Shown here piece after piece: positions 56,204 through 64,000 of a stretch of 64,000 nucleotides of DNA. The notes beneath the pieces were generated by a model. That model was not told the origin of the DNA. It made no database searches and saw nothing but the letters and a program-made list of their open reading frames with translations. The DNA is from Thermocoleostomius sinensis A174 (GTDB taxonomy: Bacteria; Cyanobacteriota; Cyanobacteriia; Elainellales; Elainellaceae). A program made the translations under genes and the position numbers. The stretch is from positions 3,263,026 through 3,327,025 of the forward strand of contig NZ_CP113797.1 of the NCBI RefSeq assembly GCF_026802175.1, given 5' to 3'. Position 1 is the first letter of the stretch. Each line of letters begins with the position of its first letter.

Positions 56204-58174
56204 TTAGGATTTTTTATGATTTCGCGATCGCCGCCGAGATGCCTGTTTGAAGAATTGATAGCTGCGGTAGGGGCTACTACCCGACAAAATAAACATCACT
56301 AGGGGCAAGCTGCCAAACAGACAACTGGACTCGGAGCGACAGATGCCAATCGGAGCCAAGGCAACCCGGTTGCGAGACAGGGAACTGGCAACAAGCTGCT
56401 CCATGGGTAGCGCCGCCATTTTCAACCAATTGGCAAAATTGGGAGGCAACTCTGAATTCAACCGCAGCTTCAAGGAGTCGGTCGAAAACGACTGAGCATA
56501 GGTTGGAGAAAGAAACGGACTATAGTCTGCGGCTTGCGGCGAAAGTTGTTGCACAAAGGCCAACGTTACCCCTTGCAGCAGTTGACGCAGCGATTCGGTA
56601 TCTTCTTGGCGTTCTCGCACAAAGATGCTTTGAGACAAGGCTCGGTTCAAATTGGCTGGATCACCCACGCTTAAATGGGTAGCTCCGATCGCCGTCAACA
56701 AATATTTGGAGGTGCGCAGTTGAGTAAAGGGGAGAAACTGCTGGCTTACCGCCGGGGTAATGGTGTCATCGGTAGACGCCAACATCAAGGTTGGAATTTT
56801 GACCTGTGACAAGCTTTTCTCATCAAACAAATGTCCAATCACCGGATTGAGCAACACCACCCGCGCCACTCGCGAGTCGCCCAAATCGGTCGGAGTATCT
56901 GGTAAATCAGCGGCGTTGCACTGAATTAGATCGGCGGGCGAAAACATGACTGGGTTTGGATCATTACAAAATTTCCGCAAATGCTCCAAACTAAGTTGCG
57001 TTCCAGCCAACGATAGGGCTGTGTATCCTCCCAACGAATGTCCAATGACAACTACTTTCTCGGTGTTGAATTTGCCGTTCAGTGTTCTTGAAAAACGGTT
57101 TAAGCGCTCAAGGCGATCGAGCAAAAAACTGACATCTTTGGGGCGATCAATGAACTCACTGGCTGGTAGCACACTGCCCGTCTTGATGCCAGACTGCTGC
57201 AATTCGCCCGTCAGCCAGGCGACATTACTCCCTGGATGTTCAACTGCCACCACCGTTAGCCCATAGGACGCCAAGTGATAGGCCAAATAGCCCAAAAACC
57301 GACGATCGGCCCCAAATCCGTGGGAGATCACCACCAATGGCCCTTCTGTGCGCCGGCGAGTCCAATACAAATCCACGGGAATCGAGCGCTCCCGCTTGTA
57401 ATCTTGCAGCGTCATGGTCTGCTTCCACACCCAGTAGGGGCCAGGGTTACTGGGATCAAAGGTGGTTTTGGGTGGTTTGCCTTCGACGGTCAGTTCACGA
57501 TCAAGCACCGCACTCAGGGTTTGGCTTTGCCAGGAGGGTAGGTTTAACTGAGACGCTAGCGCGATCGCCGAAATCACATCCACCGTCACGGTTTGCCCTG
57601 GAAATGCCTTCAAAAAGCCCAAGAAACTAATACCATCGGGTTGCTGTGCAGCTTGACTAAGGGCGGTTTTAATCTGTTCGGCATCGGCATCTGGGATAGC
57701 CGCTTGAAGGGTATTGAGAAACCGCTCGCCTGCCGAGGAATGCAGCAAATCCTCGACCAATTTGTCACCCAGATTGGGATCAATTTGTAGCCGACTTAAT
57801 AGAATCTTGCGAACTGAGGGTTGGGATAACAGAGGCGAGTAGAGCTTCAAATCTTCAGGCACTTCGCCAGTTTCGGCAAAAGATTCCAAGGTATTGACTG
57901 ATATGGATTGGCGAATTGGGCCCACCCGCACCACCAACCGTTCGGCAGCAAAACCCGGGGTTGCCATACTGCAACCTAGCAATACAAATAGCCCACCGAT
58001 CGCCGATTTCCAAGACCATCGGGGTCGCCCATCTGACCGCGATCGAGCGATGTTTACAGTCTGTTGAGGTAGGCTCAACGCAGCCGCGCCCGTTGCTGCA
58101 TTGCTTACATAGCTAGCCTCAGAAGAGCAAGCAGGAACATGAGTCTGGGGCGATCGAGAAAAGTTGATGGACAT
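56204..58174 (-). CDS. Exported alpha/beta hydrolase with DUF1400 domain
   Basis: This protein of about 656 residues has an N-terminal polar stretch, a signal-like helix (AIGGLFVLLGCSMATPGFAA), and DUF1400 (about residues 85-230: RLVVRVGPIRQSISVNTLES and onward). A lipase/esterase fold follows, with VISHGFGADRRFLGYLA and the nucleophile elbow VVIGHSLGGYTALSLAG, plus a late aspartate/histidine (STDDTIT, GATHLSVGD). A substrate is not known; relatives are called predicted dienelactone hydrolases. I chose the ATG at 58174 because the frame upstream (to 58285) does not read like protein. Confidence 0.85.
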   Translation of the reverse strand: MSINFSRSPQTHVPACSSEASYVSNAATGAAALSLPQQTVNIARSRSDGRPRWSWKSAIGGLFVLLGCSMATPGFAAERLVVRVGPIRQSISVNTLESFAETGEVPEDLKLYSPLLSQPSVRKILLSRLQIDPNLGDKLVEDLLHSSAGERFLNTLQAAIPDADAEQIKTALSQAAQQPDGISFLGFLKAFPGQTVTVDVISAIALASQLNLPSWQSQTLSAVLDRELTVEGKPPKTTFDPSNPGPYWVWKQTMTLQDYKRERSIPVDLYWTRRRTEGPLVVISHGFGADRRFLGYLAYHLASYGLTVVAVEHPGSNVAWLTGELQQSGIKTGSVLPASEFIDRPKDVSFLLDRLERLNRFSRTLNGKFNTEKVVVIGHSLGGYTALSLAGTQLSLEHLRKFCNDPNPVMFSPADLIQCNAADLPDTPTDLGDSRVARVVLLNPVIGHLFDEKSLSQVKIPTLMLASTDDTITPAVSQQFLPFTQLRTSKYLLTAIGATHLSVGDPANLNRALSQSIFVRERQEDTESLRQLLQGVTLAFVQQLSPQAADYSPFLSPTYAQSFSTDSLKLRLNSELPPNFANWLKMAALPMEQLVASSLSRNRVALAPIGICRSESSCLFGSLPLVMFILSGSSPYRSYQFFKQASRRRSRNHKKS

Positions 58175-58680
58175 TGTGTTGAGAAGATGAAAGCAGCGAA
58201 CACGAAACAAAGCAGTTGTGCCAAAGAACAGTTGCGCAAGAAACGGTGATGCCAGCGTGCCGTGATCCGATATCGCTTCCCTCATTCATGCTAGTGGTTC
58301 AACTCTGCGGTTGACCAAGGTGAGGGATAAAGCAAACCGAGTCAAATCAAAAGATGCTTATAATATTTCCCTATATTTTTGACCTCATATCAATGCACCC
58401 CTTCGTATTTATTTACACGTTTTTTTAACCCGAATCCCAACCAACGGCAAAAGCGGTCTGCACCGAAATTTGAAGAAGATAAGCTTTAAGTGTTGAGCCG
58501 GATGGCCCTATCTGCTGTAGCAAAAATAGCGATTTGGGAATTGTCTTTACGATCGGGTCTAGCGGACATAAGCCCGCTATGTACCAGCTTAATTGGTTGA
58601 CCGATGACCGCCAAGCAGGGCTGAATCCTGTGGTTAGCTTTAGTGACTAGCTTAAGTAGGCAGGCGTAGCGCCATCCTTA
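58175..58680. other. Intergenic region before the hydrolase gene
   Basis: The 506-bp spacer lies between the GT2 gene and the hydrolase gene, both reverse strand. It should hold the hydrolase promoter; an A/T-rich stretch is at 58350-58430. No gene or repeat was identified. Confidence 0.45.
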
Positions 58681-59700
58681 TCAACCAGAGGAGGCATCTG
58701 AACTGGGTACAGTTGGCAAATAAGCAACTTGTCGGGCTACCTCTGGCAGCTTAGATTGCCGTTGACCTTGAGCGCGAGCATGGCGGCACAACAGATCAAG
58801 TGGGGTGTCGATCAAACGATCGAATACAGACTCGATCGAGGTAGCTCTAGAAGGCAAGCCTGTTGCACTCAAGCAGGCAGCCGGGATCTCTTTGAATAGC
58901 CACCGACCACAACGGTATAGATAATCTGGCACAGACATTTCTCGCATTAAGCTCACTCCATGCAACTCGGACAAATAGCGATTGGAACAGCCATACCGCC
59001 GCCACTGGCTATATAAGGCTCCTAGCGTAGAGCGATGACGATGACGCACAACAGACTGTTCCGCAAACTGAATGCGCCACTGCCCCGATTGAAGAACGCG
59101 CCAGCACAAATCCGCATCCCCCCCAGTAGTGAGATAGGGTCGAAACAGTCCTGTTTGCTCAAAAACCGTTCGCCGAACTGCCAGATTAGCGGTTTGTCCG
59201 TAGGGGCGAAACGAATGAGTCAGGGTATGTTTTTGCGACAAGGTTTCGTGACGATCGGCATAGCGCTCTAAAAAGGTAGTTCCGGGCAACGCTATGATCT
59301 CTCCAGCCACCAGTCCCACCTCAGCTTCGACAAAGGGCTGCACCAGGTGCAACAGCCAATCCGGGTCTGGGCGGCAATCAGCATCTGTAAACGCATATAC
59401 GTCTCCACTGGCGGTACAAATGCCAGCATTACGGGCTGCATAGGAACTTTGAATCGATGTTTCGTTGACTAAGCGTAGGGGCAGGGACGTTGAGCTTACT
59501 GCCGTTTCTAGGAGTTGCCGGGTACGATCGTGGCTACCGTTATCAACAACTATGTATTCAACCTGAGCCGTGGGATAGGTTTGGCAGCCGAGGCAAGCTA
59601 TTAATTCGGGAACATCTGTTTCGCCATTATAAATAGGCACAATCACTGAAACCTTTGGAACAAACCCATAGTAGCGGGATGATGAGCTAGGACAAACCAT
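58681..59700 (-). CDS. Family 2 glycosyltransferase
   Basis: This 339-residue inverting glycosyltransferase starts with KVSVIVPIYNGETDVPELIA. The DxD-type metal motif is in AFTDADCRPD, and the acceptor-side pattern is TGGDADLCWRVLQSG with the RHRHR patch behind it. It transfers an activated sugar to a cell-surface glycan or lipid; the product is unknown. The frame runs on upstream to 60177 for 159 codons, but that part is not protein-like, so I start at the ATG at 59700. A GT4 gene lies upstream on the other strand. Confidence 0.83.
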   Translation of the reverse strand: MVCPSSSSRYYGFVPKVSVIVPIYNGETDVPELIACLGCQTYPTAQVEYIVVDNGSHDRTRQLLETAVSSTSLPLRLVNETSIQSSYAARNAGICTASGDVYAFTDADCRPDPDWLLHLVQPFVEAEVGLVAGEIIALPGTTFLERYADRHETLSQKHTLTHSFRPYGQTANLAVRRTVFEQTGLFRPYLTTGGDADLCWRVLQSGQWRIQFAEQSVVRHRHRSTLGALYSQWRRYGCSNRYLSELHGVSLMREMSVPDYLYRCGRWLFKEIPAACLSATGLPSRATSIESVFDRLIDTPLDLLCRHARAQGQRQSKLPEVARQVAYLPTVPSSDASSG

Positions 59701-60620
59701 GCTTGGTACAGAGAGAGGATGGAAGTTAGCTAGCTTCAGGTTTCCCACCTCGGTAGGAGTACGTAGCGTTGTAAACAAAACGCAATCGGGCTGCAAAGTT
59801 TTGATGAAGCATTCCGATCGCATCCGGCGCAACTTTAAGAACTGTGAATAAAGTAGTGGCTGAGTAAACAATAACGCCGATCGCCGAAAACAACGCTGGA
59901 ATGGGTTTTGGAAAACCTGATAAGCTTGGCAGGGTCTACAAAACTTAATAGACCGCAACAAAATCAGGAGAAAGTGGGTCGTATTGAGTACTGGCTTGCC
60001 TAGTAGCTGAGAGCGCGAGAGTCCGAAAGACAGTCCAAGGTTCAATTTGCTGCCAAGACGTACGTAACTGAGGAAATCTCCCGCCATGATGAACCGAATG
60101 CTTCGATCGATTCTGCTCGATCGAGAGTCAAATCTGAGGCAACTCTGGTTGCAACTGCTGATAGACGTTGCCCTCATCCTTAACTCTTCTCCCCGAAGGA
60201 GCAGAGAACCGGATCGCTTCCTCGCTCGGTTGAGAGAGGGCTAGGGAGAAGGGGCGTCCAGAGTCAGATCTCAATTCAGCCATGCCTGCTCTCGAATGGC
60301 TCAACCGTGCTGCTGTAGATGGGCACTTGGAGGGAGTGCAATTATCTGAAACGACCGTAACAATCTTACACAGTGCTGTTGAAATAGCTGAGTTTATGAG
60401 ACTTATCGTCGCTGTCAGCAAACCTGTTAAGCCCAATGCCTACGCTTAACGAAAACCTAAAAACAGGGTAAGGTTAAGATTTCGACTTGGGTTGACTCCG
60501 GTTATTAACTGTGACATTGCGATCGGTTGACTGACATTTGCAGCGTTCATGACCTTGTAAATCCTATTTGGCGCTGTGCTCAAGACATCGCAATTGTTTT
60601 AGCCAGGTGAACAACACTAT
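59701..60620. other. Long divergent spacer between two glycosyltransferase genes
   Basis: This is 920 bp in which the GT2 frame stays open for 477 bp without convincing protein. An 8-bp inverted repeat (CTTCTCCC at 60186-60193, GGGAGAAG at 60244-60251) borders C/T-rich text. The rest holds no gene and should include the promoters of both flanking genes. Confidence 0.45.
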
Positions 60621-61910
60621 ATGGTGGTACACAAGATTCAACAACAAGGCATGTTGCTAGTTCTACCGGTTCCATTCCAAATGCATAATGGGCAGCTTTT
60701 GTTTGAAGCCCAGGCCTGCAATGGGTTGGAACGCTGGGCTGATAATTTTGGCAACGTTATCGTCGCCGCCCCGGTCATGCCCAAGTCAATAGCAGAGCAC
60801 GATCGCACCATTGTTTGGAAAAACACGGCAATGCTGGACAATCCGCAGCGGTTCGAGTTTGTGCTGCTTCCCTGGGCCTATTCTCTACGAGATTTCTTTG
60901 CACACTACCGATCAACCAGAACCCTACTTGCCAAGCTTATCCACCGCAGCGAGTATTTACAGTTTGCCATCAGTAGTTTGTGGGGAGATTGGGCTGCGAT
61001 CGCCGCGTTAGAAGCGAAAAAACAAAACCGTCCCTATGCGATTCACACCGACGTAGTGGACTATCGAGTCATTCTGCAAATTAATCAGGATAAAAGTTTA
61101 CCCAAACGCCTAAAAGCCAGGGTGCTGTCTTCCCTGATGCAGCAGTATCACCAGTGGATCATTCGCAACTGTAGCTTGGGATTGTGGCATGGAAACGATT
61201 GCTACCAAGCCTACAGTCCTTTTTGTAAGAATAGCCATCTGATTCATGATGTGCACACCAAATCTGAGGATGGCATTACTCCTGCACAACTCAAGGCGAA
61301 ACTAGAGCAGTGCCAAACCAATGCTCCGCTGCGCATCTGTTACGCCGGTCGGATGGTAGATATGAAAGCCCCGCTGGATTGGATTCGAGCCATTGCCCAC
61401 GCCCAGCAGTTGGGAGCACCGCTTGAGGCAACCTGGTATGGAGAGGGCCCGCTTCGTCCTGCGATGGAACAACTCATAGCCGAATTAGGACTACAAAACG
61501 TTGTGCATTTAGCGGGGTTTGAACGCGATCGCCAGGCTCTCTTGCAAAAAATTCGGGAGGCGCATGTCATGCTGTTTACCCACATCACACCAGAGTCGCC
61601 CCGTTGCTTAATTGAGTCCTTGATCTGCGGTACACCGATTATCGGTTATCACAGTGCCTATCCCGAAGATTTACTGCGCGGCAAGGGTGGAGGGTGCTTG
61701 GTTCCTAAGCAGGATTGGCAGCAACTTGGCAAAACGCTCCACGATCTAGCGATGCATCGTCCTAGGCTCGTGCAGTTGATTCAGCAAGCCGCTGCCAATG
61801 GTGAACAATATAGCGATGAGTTTGTGTTTCAAGAGCGCAGCCGTCTGATTACCACTCATCTATCTCGACCGAACCATTACTCCTTAATGCAGGAATTGCT
61901 CAGGGTATAG
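60621..61910 (+). CDS. Family 4 glycosyltransferase
   Basis: This 429-residue GT-B enzyme has an unusual N-terminal domain (no clear acceptor motif) and a well-conserved C-terminal nucleotide-sugar domain. Its features are RICYAGRMVDMKAPLDWIRA, WYGEGPLRPAMEQLIAELGL, HLAGF, and the E-x7-E motif in TPESPRCLIESLICGTPIIG. It probably works on an exopolysaccharide or glycolipid together with the divergent GT2 enzyme. An AGGTGA ribosome binding site lies ten bases before the ATG. Confidence 0.87.
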   Translation: MVVHKIQQQGMLLVLPVPFQMHNGQLLFEAQACNGLERWADNFGNVIVAAPVMPKSIAEHDRTIVWKNTAMLDNPQRFEFVLLPWAYSLRDFFAHYRSTRTLLAKLIHRSEYLQFAISSLWGDWAAIAALEAKKQNRPYAIHTDVVDYRVILQINQDKSLPKRLKARVLSSLMQQYHQWIIRNCSLGLWHGNDCYQAYSPFCKNSHLIHDVHTKSEDGITPAQLKAKLEQCQTNAPLRICYAGRMVDMKAPLDWIRAIAHAQQLGAPLEATWYGEGPLRPAMEQLIAELGLQNVVHLAGFERDRQALLQKIREAHVMLFTHITPESPRCLIESLICGTPIIGYHSAYPEDLLRGKGGGCLVPKQDWQQLGKTLHDLAMHRPRLVQLIQQAAANGEQYSDEFVFQERSRLITTHLSRPNHYSLMQELLRV

Positions 61911-62007
61911 GGTACAGGCAGTCTTCGGTAACATGCCCGTTTCGCCTGATCCTTTCGCTTAATCAAGGCAAGTTCATTTCATCTGAGCCAGCGTCGATCG
62001 GGATTCG

Positions 62008-62994
62008 TTAACTAGATTGCAACCAGCGGGCCGCGTCTTTGGCATGGTAAGACAGAATCAGGTCTGCACCCGATCGTTTGAAGCCAATCAGGGTTTCCAT
62101 CACTACTCGCTGTTCATCGACCCAACCATTCAGGGCAGCCGCTTTGATCATGGAATATTCGCCAGAAACGTTATAGGCGGCAACGGGTAAATTGGTTGCT
62201 TGCTTGACGCGCCAGATGATATCCATGTAAGCCAAGGCTGGTTTCACCATCAGCATGTCTGCGCCTTCGGCAATATCTAGAGCAATCTCTTTGAGAGCTT
62301 CTTGACCATTAGCAGGGTCCATTTGATAGGTACGACGATCGCCAAACTGTGGGGCTGATTCAGCGGCATCTCGGAACGGCCCATAGTAAGCGGATGCATA
62401 TTTCGCTGCATAGGACAAAATCGGAATATCTTGGAAACCGCCCTCATCCAATCCCGATCGAATGGCTTGGACAAAACCATCCATCATTCCAGAGGGCGCA
62501 ATAATATCCGCCCCAGCTTTTGCTTGAGAAACGGCTGTTTTCTTCAGAAGTTCCAAGGTTGGATCATTCAATACACGCCCGGTTAAATCTCCCACTTCTA
62601 GATAGCCACAGTGACCATGCGAAGTGTATTCGCACAAACAGGTATCCACAATCACAATTAGATCGGGCACAGCTTCCTTAACAGCAGTGGTGGCCACTTG
62701 AACAATGCCATGATCGTGCCAAGCGCCAGTTGCATCCATATCTTTATCAGCCGGAATGCCAAACAAGATGATGGCTGGAATGCCCAAATCGTAAACTTCC
62801 TTCGCTTCTTCAACAATCTTGTCTACAGATAGTTGATAAACCCCTGGCATCGATTTCACTTCATTAGCAATTCCTTCACCAGGAACCGCAAACAAGGGAT
62901 AGATCAGATCATTTGTCGTTAGAACATGTTCCTGTACCATCCGTCGCAGCTGGGGATGGTTACGAAGACGACGAGGGCGTTGAGTTGGAAACAT
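62008..62994 (-). CDS. hemB: Porphobilinogen synthase (5-aminolaevulinate dehydratase)
   Basis: It joins two 5-aminolaevulinates into porphobilinogen for chlorophyll, haem, bilins and corrins. The 328-residue protein has [20 protein letters not shown], whose cysteines recall the zinc-type site, then [20 protein letters not shown] and the Schiff-base lysine in [12 protein letters not shown]. It starts [20 protein letters not shown]. It is convergent with the GT4 gene, 97 bp apart. Confidence 0.97.
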   Translation of the reverse strand: MFPTQRPRRLRNHPQLRRMVQEHVLTTNDLIYPLFAVPGEGIANEVKSMPGVYQLSVDKIVEEAKEVYDLGIPAIILFGIPADKDMDATGAWHDHGIVQVATTAVKEAVPDLIVIVDTCLCEYTSHGHCGYLEVGDLTGRVLNDPTLELLKKTAVSQAKAGADIIAPSGMMDGFVQAIRSGLDEGGFQDIPILSYAAKYASAYYGPFRDAAESAPQFGDRRTYQMDPANGQEALKEIALDIAEGADMLMVKPALAYMDIIWRVKQATNLPVAAYNVSGEYSMIKAAALNGWVDEQRVVMETLIGFKRSGADLILSYHAKDAARWLQSS

Positions 62995-63847
62995 AGCGTT
63001 TACTAAGCTTTACTAAGAATTGAAGCAGCGAGACTCTCACCAATGCTTAAAAGTCTAAAACCTAGCTGTCCCTCTCGTTGATATCGGGTTACAAACTGTA
63101 AAACCGTCGCTGTTGAACGAGGGGTTAAGGTGAGGGCGGTGTGAGGCTTGTCAGTCGATCGTCCTGCACAGCATAGAGATGTGCACACAGAAAGTTCATG
63201 GATTTTCAGGATCTTCCGGTTTTATCATCCGGAATAGTTCGTGTTTATCTGTAGAGGGAAGTGAGTATTGCTGCTAAGCAGCTACGTGTGGTTGAACGAT
63301 TGCCCGCTATTTGAGAAGTTCCCTGACATGATTTCCTCCTCAAGGCTTAGAGTTGGTAGGTATGGTTTTGTCGGTTACTTCTATTCAGCAATTACTTCTT
63401 GAATATTTCGATCGTTGGATAGTTATCGTGACTATCTACGTGGTTAATTTGAGTGTTCAATTAACCACGTTTGAGCAGCAACGATCGAGCAGATGTTGCA
63501 CACAAATTCAGAAGCCCTCTACTTGGATAGGCAACCTAGTGACTTATTCAAGTAAAAAGCTCTATCCATTCTCGTATTTAGCGTTACGCTCTGTCATCCT
63601 AATAAACGAGAATAGCAGCAAGCGGCAAGTTACTGTAATTAAATATGAGTTTCAAAGATTGACAAAATCAATTCTAAACTCTATTTTTTCTTCTAAAAAT
63701 ATCAATGAAATACGCTATAGTACTTGGTAAAATAAGCTCTCAAATTGGTTTCTAAACTAGATGTTTTTTGAGTTTATAATCACTAAGCGTCAGTATTAAA
63801 GTTGGTTAATGAATCGTTCGTGTAATAGCTTTCAGCAAATTGCACGC
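62995..63847. other. Long A/T-rich intergenic region near the right edge
   Basis: It includes the hemB promoter region at its left. The open frame at 63353-63730 has an A/T-rich composition and no protein-like pattern, and I reject it. A 12-bp palindrome lies at 63438-63470. The A/T content is higher than in the rest of the window, which hints at an accessory or decayed segment. Confidence 0.5.
63438..63470. repeat. Perfect 12-bp inverted repeat
   Basis: ACGTGGTTAATT at 63438-63449 and AATTAACCACGT at 63459-63470 surround nine bases. No T-run follows on either strand, so it is not a standard terminator; it may be a protein-binding site or the trace of an element. Confidence 0.6.
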
Positions 63848-64000
63848 TCAATAATAGAACTGGGCAGAGATAGTTGAATTTGATGAAACGTTACGCTCTG
63901 CCAGTAAAGCATTTTTACAAGCAGGGGCATCGTCGATAGATATTGGGGCAGGGGCATCAAAATCAGTGCTTACGTAGTAGCTATCACCCAGAAGCCAATA
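63848..64000 (-). CDS. C-terminal end of an unidentified protein (runs off the window)
   Basis: A minus-strand frame is open from the right edge for 50 codons and ends at TGA (63850-63848). The peptide begins YWLLGDSYYVSTDFDAPAPI, then SIDDAPACKNALLAERN. An 11-bp direct repeat (63921-63931 and 63948-63958) encodes two DAP units in it. No family is recognised. The reading is coherent, but the fragment is short. Confidence 0.4.
   Translation of the reverse strand, partial: YWLLGDSYYVSTDFDAPAPISIDDAPACKNALLAERNVSSNSTISAQFYY

Noticed and set aside
59701-60177. N-terminal extension of the GT2 gene by 159 codons
   Set aside because: The translated text is rich in Cys/Arg/Ser and unlike any glycosyltransferase N-terminus; the GT2 fold is complete from 59700.
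60128-60436. A 102-codon reverse-strand frame
   Set aside because: It covers C/T-rich repeat-like DNA and reads as low-quality protein without a start signal.
63353-63730. A 125-codon open frame in the A/T-rich right region
   Set aside because: It has no ribosome binding site, no domain pattern, a composition like the flanking noncoding DNA, and a palindrome within it.

Overview
The window is a stretch of cyanobacterial chromosome. The evidence is the set of NDH-1 genes (ndhB, ndhH and an ndhA-I-G-E cluster), a plant-type ferredoxin, a high-light-inducible (Hlip) protein, cyanobacteria-restricted DUF2605/DUF2973-type genes, and many copies of the HIP1 octamer GCGATCGC and its core CGATCG. 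Heptamer-like T/C-rich repeats, a dispersed GGGCGATT palindrome, long intergenic gaps and a large secreted nuclease suggest a larger-genome, probably filamentous or Leptolyngbya-like cyanobacterium rather than a picocyanobacterium. The genus cannot be fixed from the sequence alone.

Layout. 0-9 kb: a truncated GT39-type glycosyltransferase, a lone sugar ABC permease, purN, several cyanobacterial proteins of unknown function, ddl and ndhB. 9.5-19 kb: topA, a TonB-like protein, a secreted GH10-like hydrolase, a large FAD oxidoreductase, a small MITE-like element, ferredoxin and a class II aldolase. 19-24 kb: a SNF2-type helicase carrying an in-frame low-complexity insertion and followed by a coupled 45-aa ORF, then an Hlip gene with a small companion. 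24.4-29.2 kb: a tightly overlapping five-gene ECF cobalt/nickel uptake operon (lipoprotein, periplasmic accessory protein, cbiM, cbiQ, cbiO), faced by a convergent pair of secreted-protein genes, one of them a paralogue of the accessory protein. 29-37 kb: prfB with its programmed frameshift, ndhH, a zinc metallopeptidase and a 1182-aa extracellular nuclease. 37.4-44.5 kb: two paralogous ~80-aa genes in opposite orientation, each behind the same structured 5' leader, bracketing csbD, a lipid kinase gene, ndhAIGE, nadK and tRNA-Lys. 45-64 kb: guaA, cbiD, moaA, rpsD, a PP2C phosphatase with zinc ribbons, folP, SPFH/NfeD membrane proteins, a DUF1400 alpha/beta hydrolase, two glycosyltransferases, hemB, and the tail of an unidentified gene at the right edge.

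Most genes are housekeeping: nucleotide, folate, haem, cobalamin and molybdopterin synthesis, translation, and cyclic/respiratory electron flow. The metal uptake operon and cbiD both fit cobalt or nickel supply.

The most interesting signal is the pair of leaders at 37473-37680 and 44272-44425. They share a multi-hairpin RNA architecture supported by compensatory base changes. A hairpin next to the start codon takes in all of the likely ribosome binding site in one copy and its first two bases in the other. This looks like a cis-regulatory RNA class controlling a small cyanobacterial protein family. It does not match any riboswitch whose consensus I can recall in full, and I could not search Rfam.
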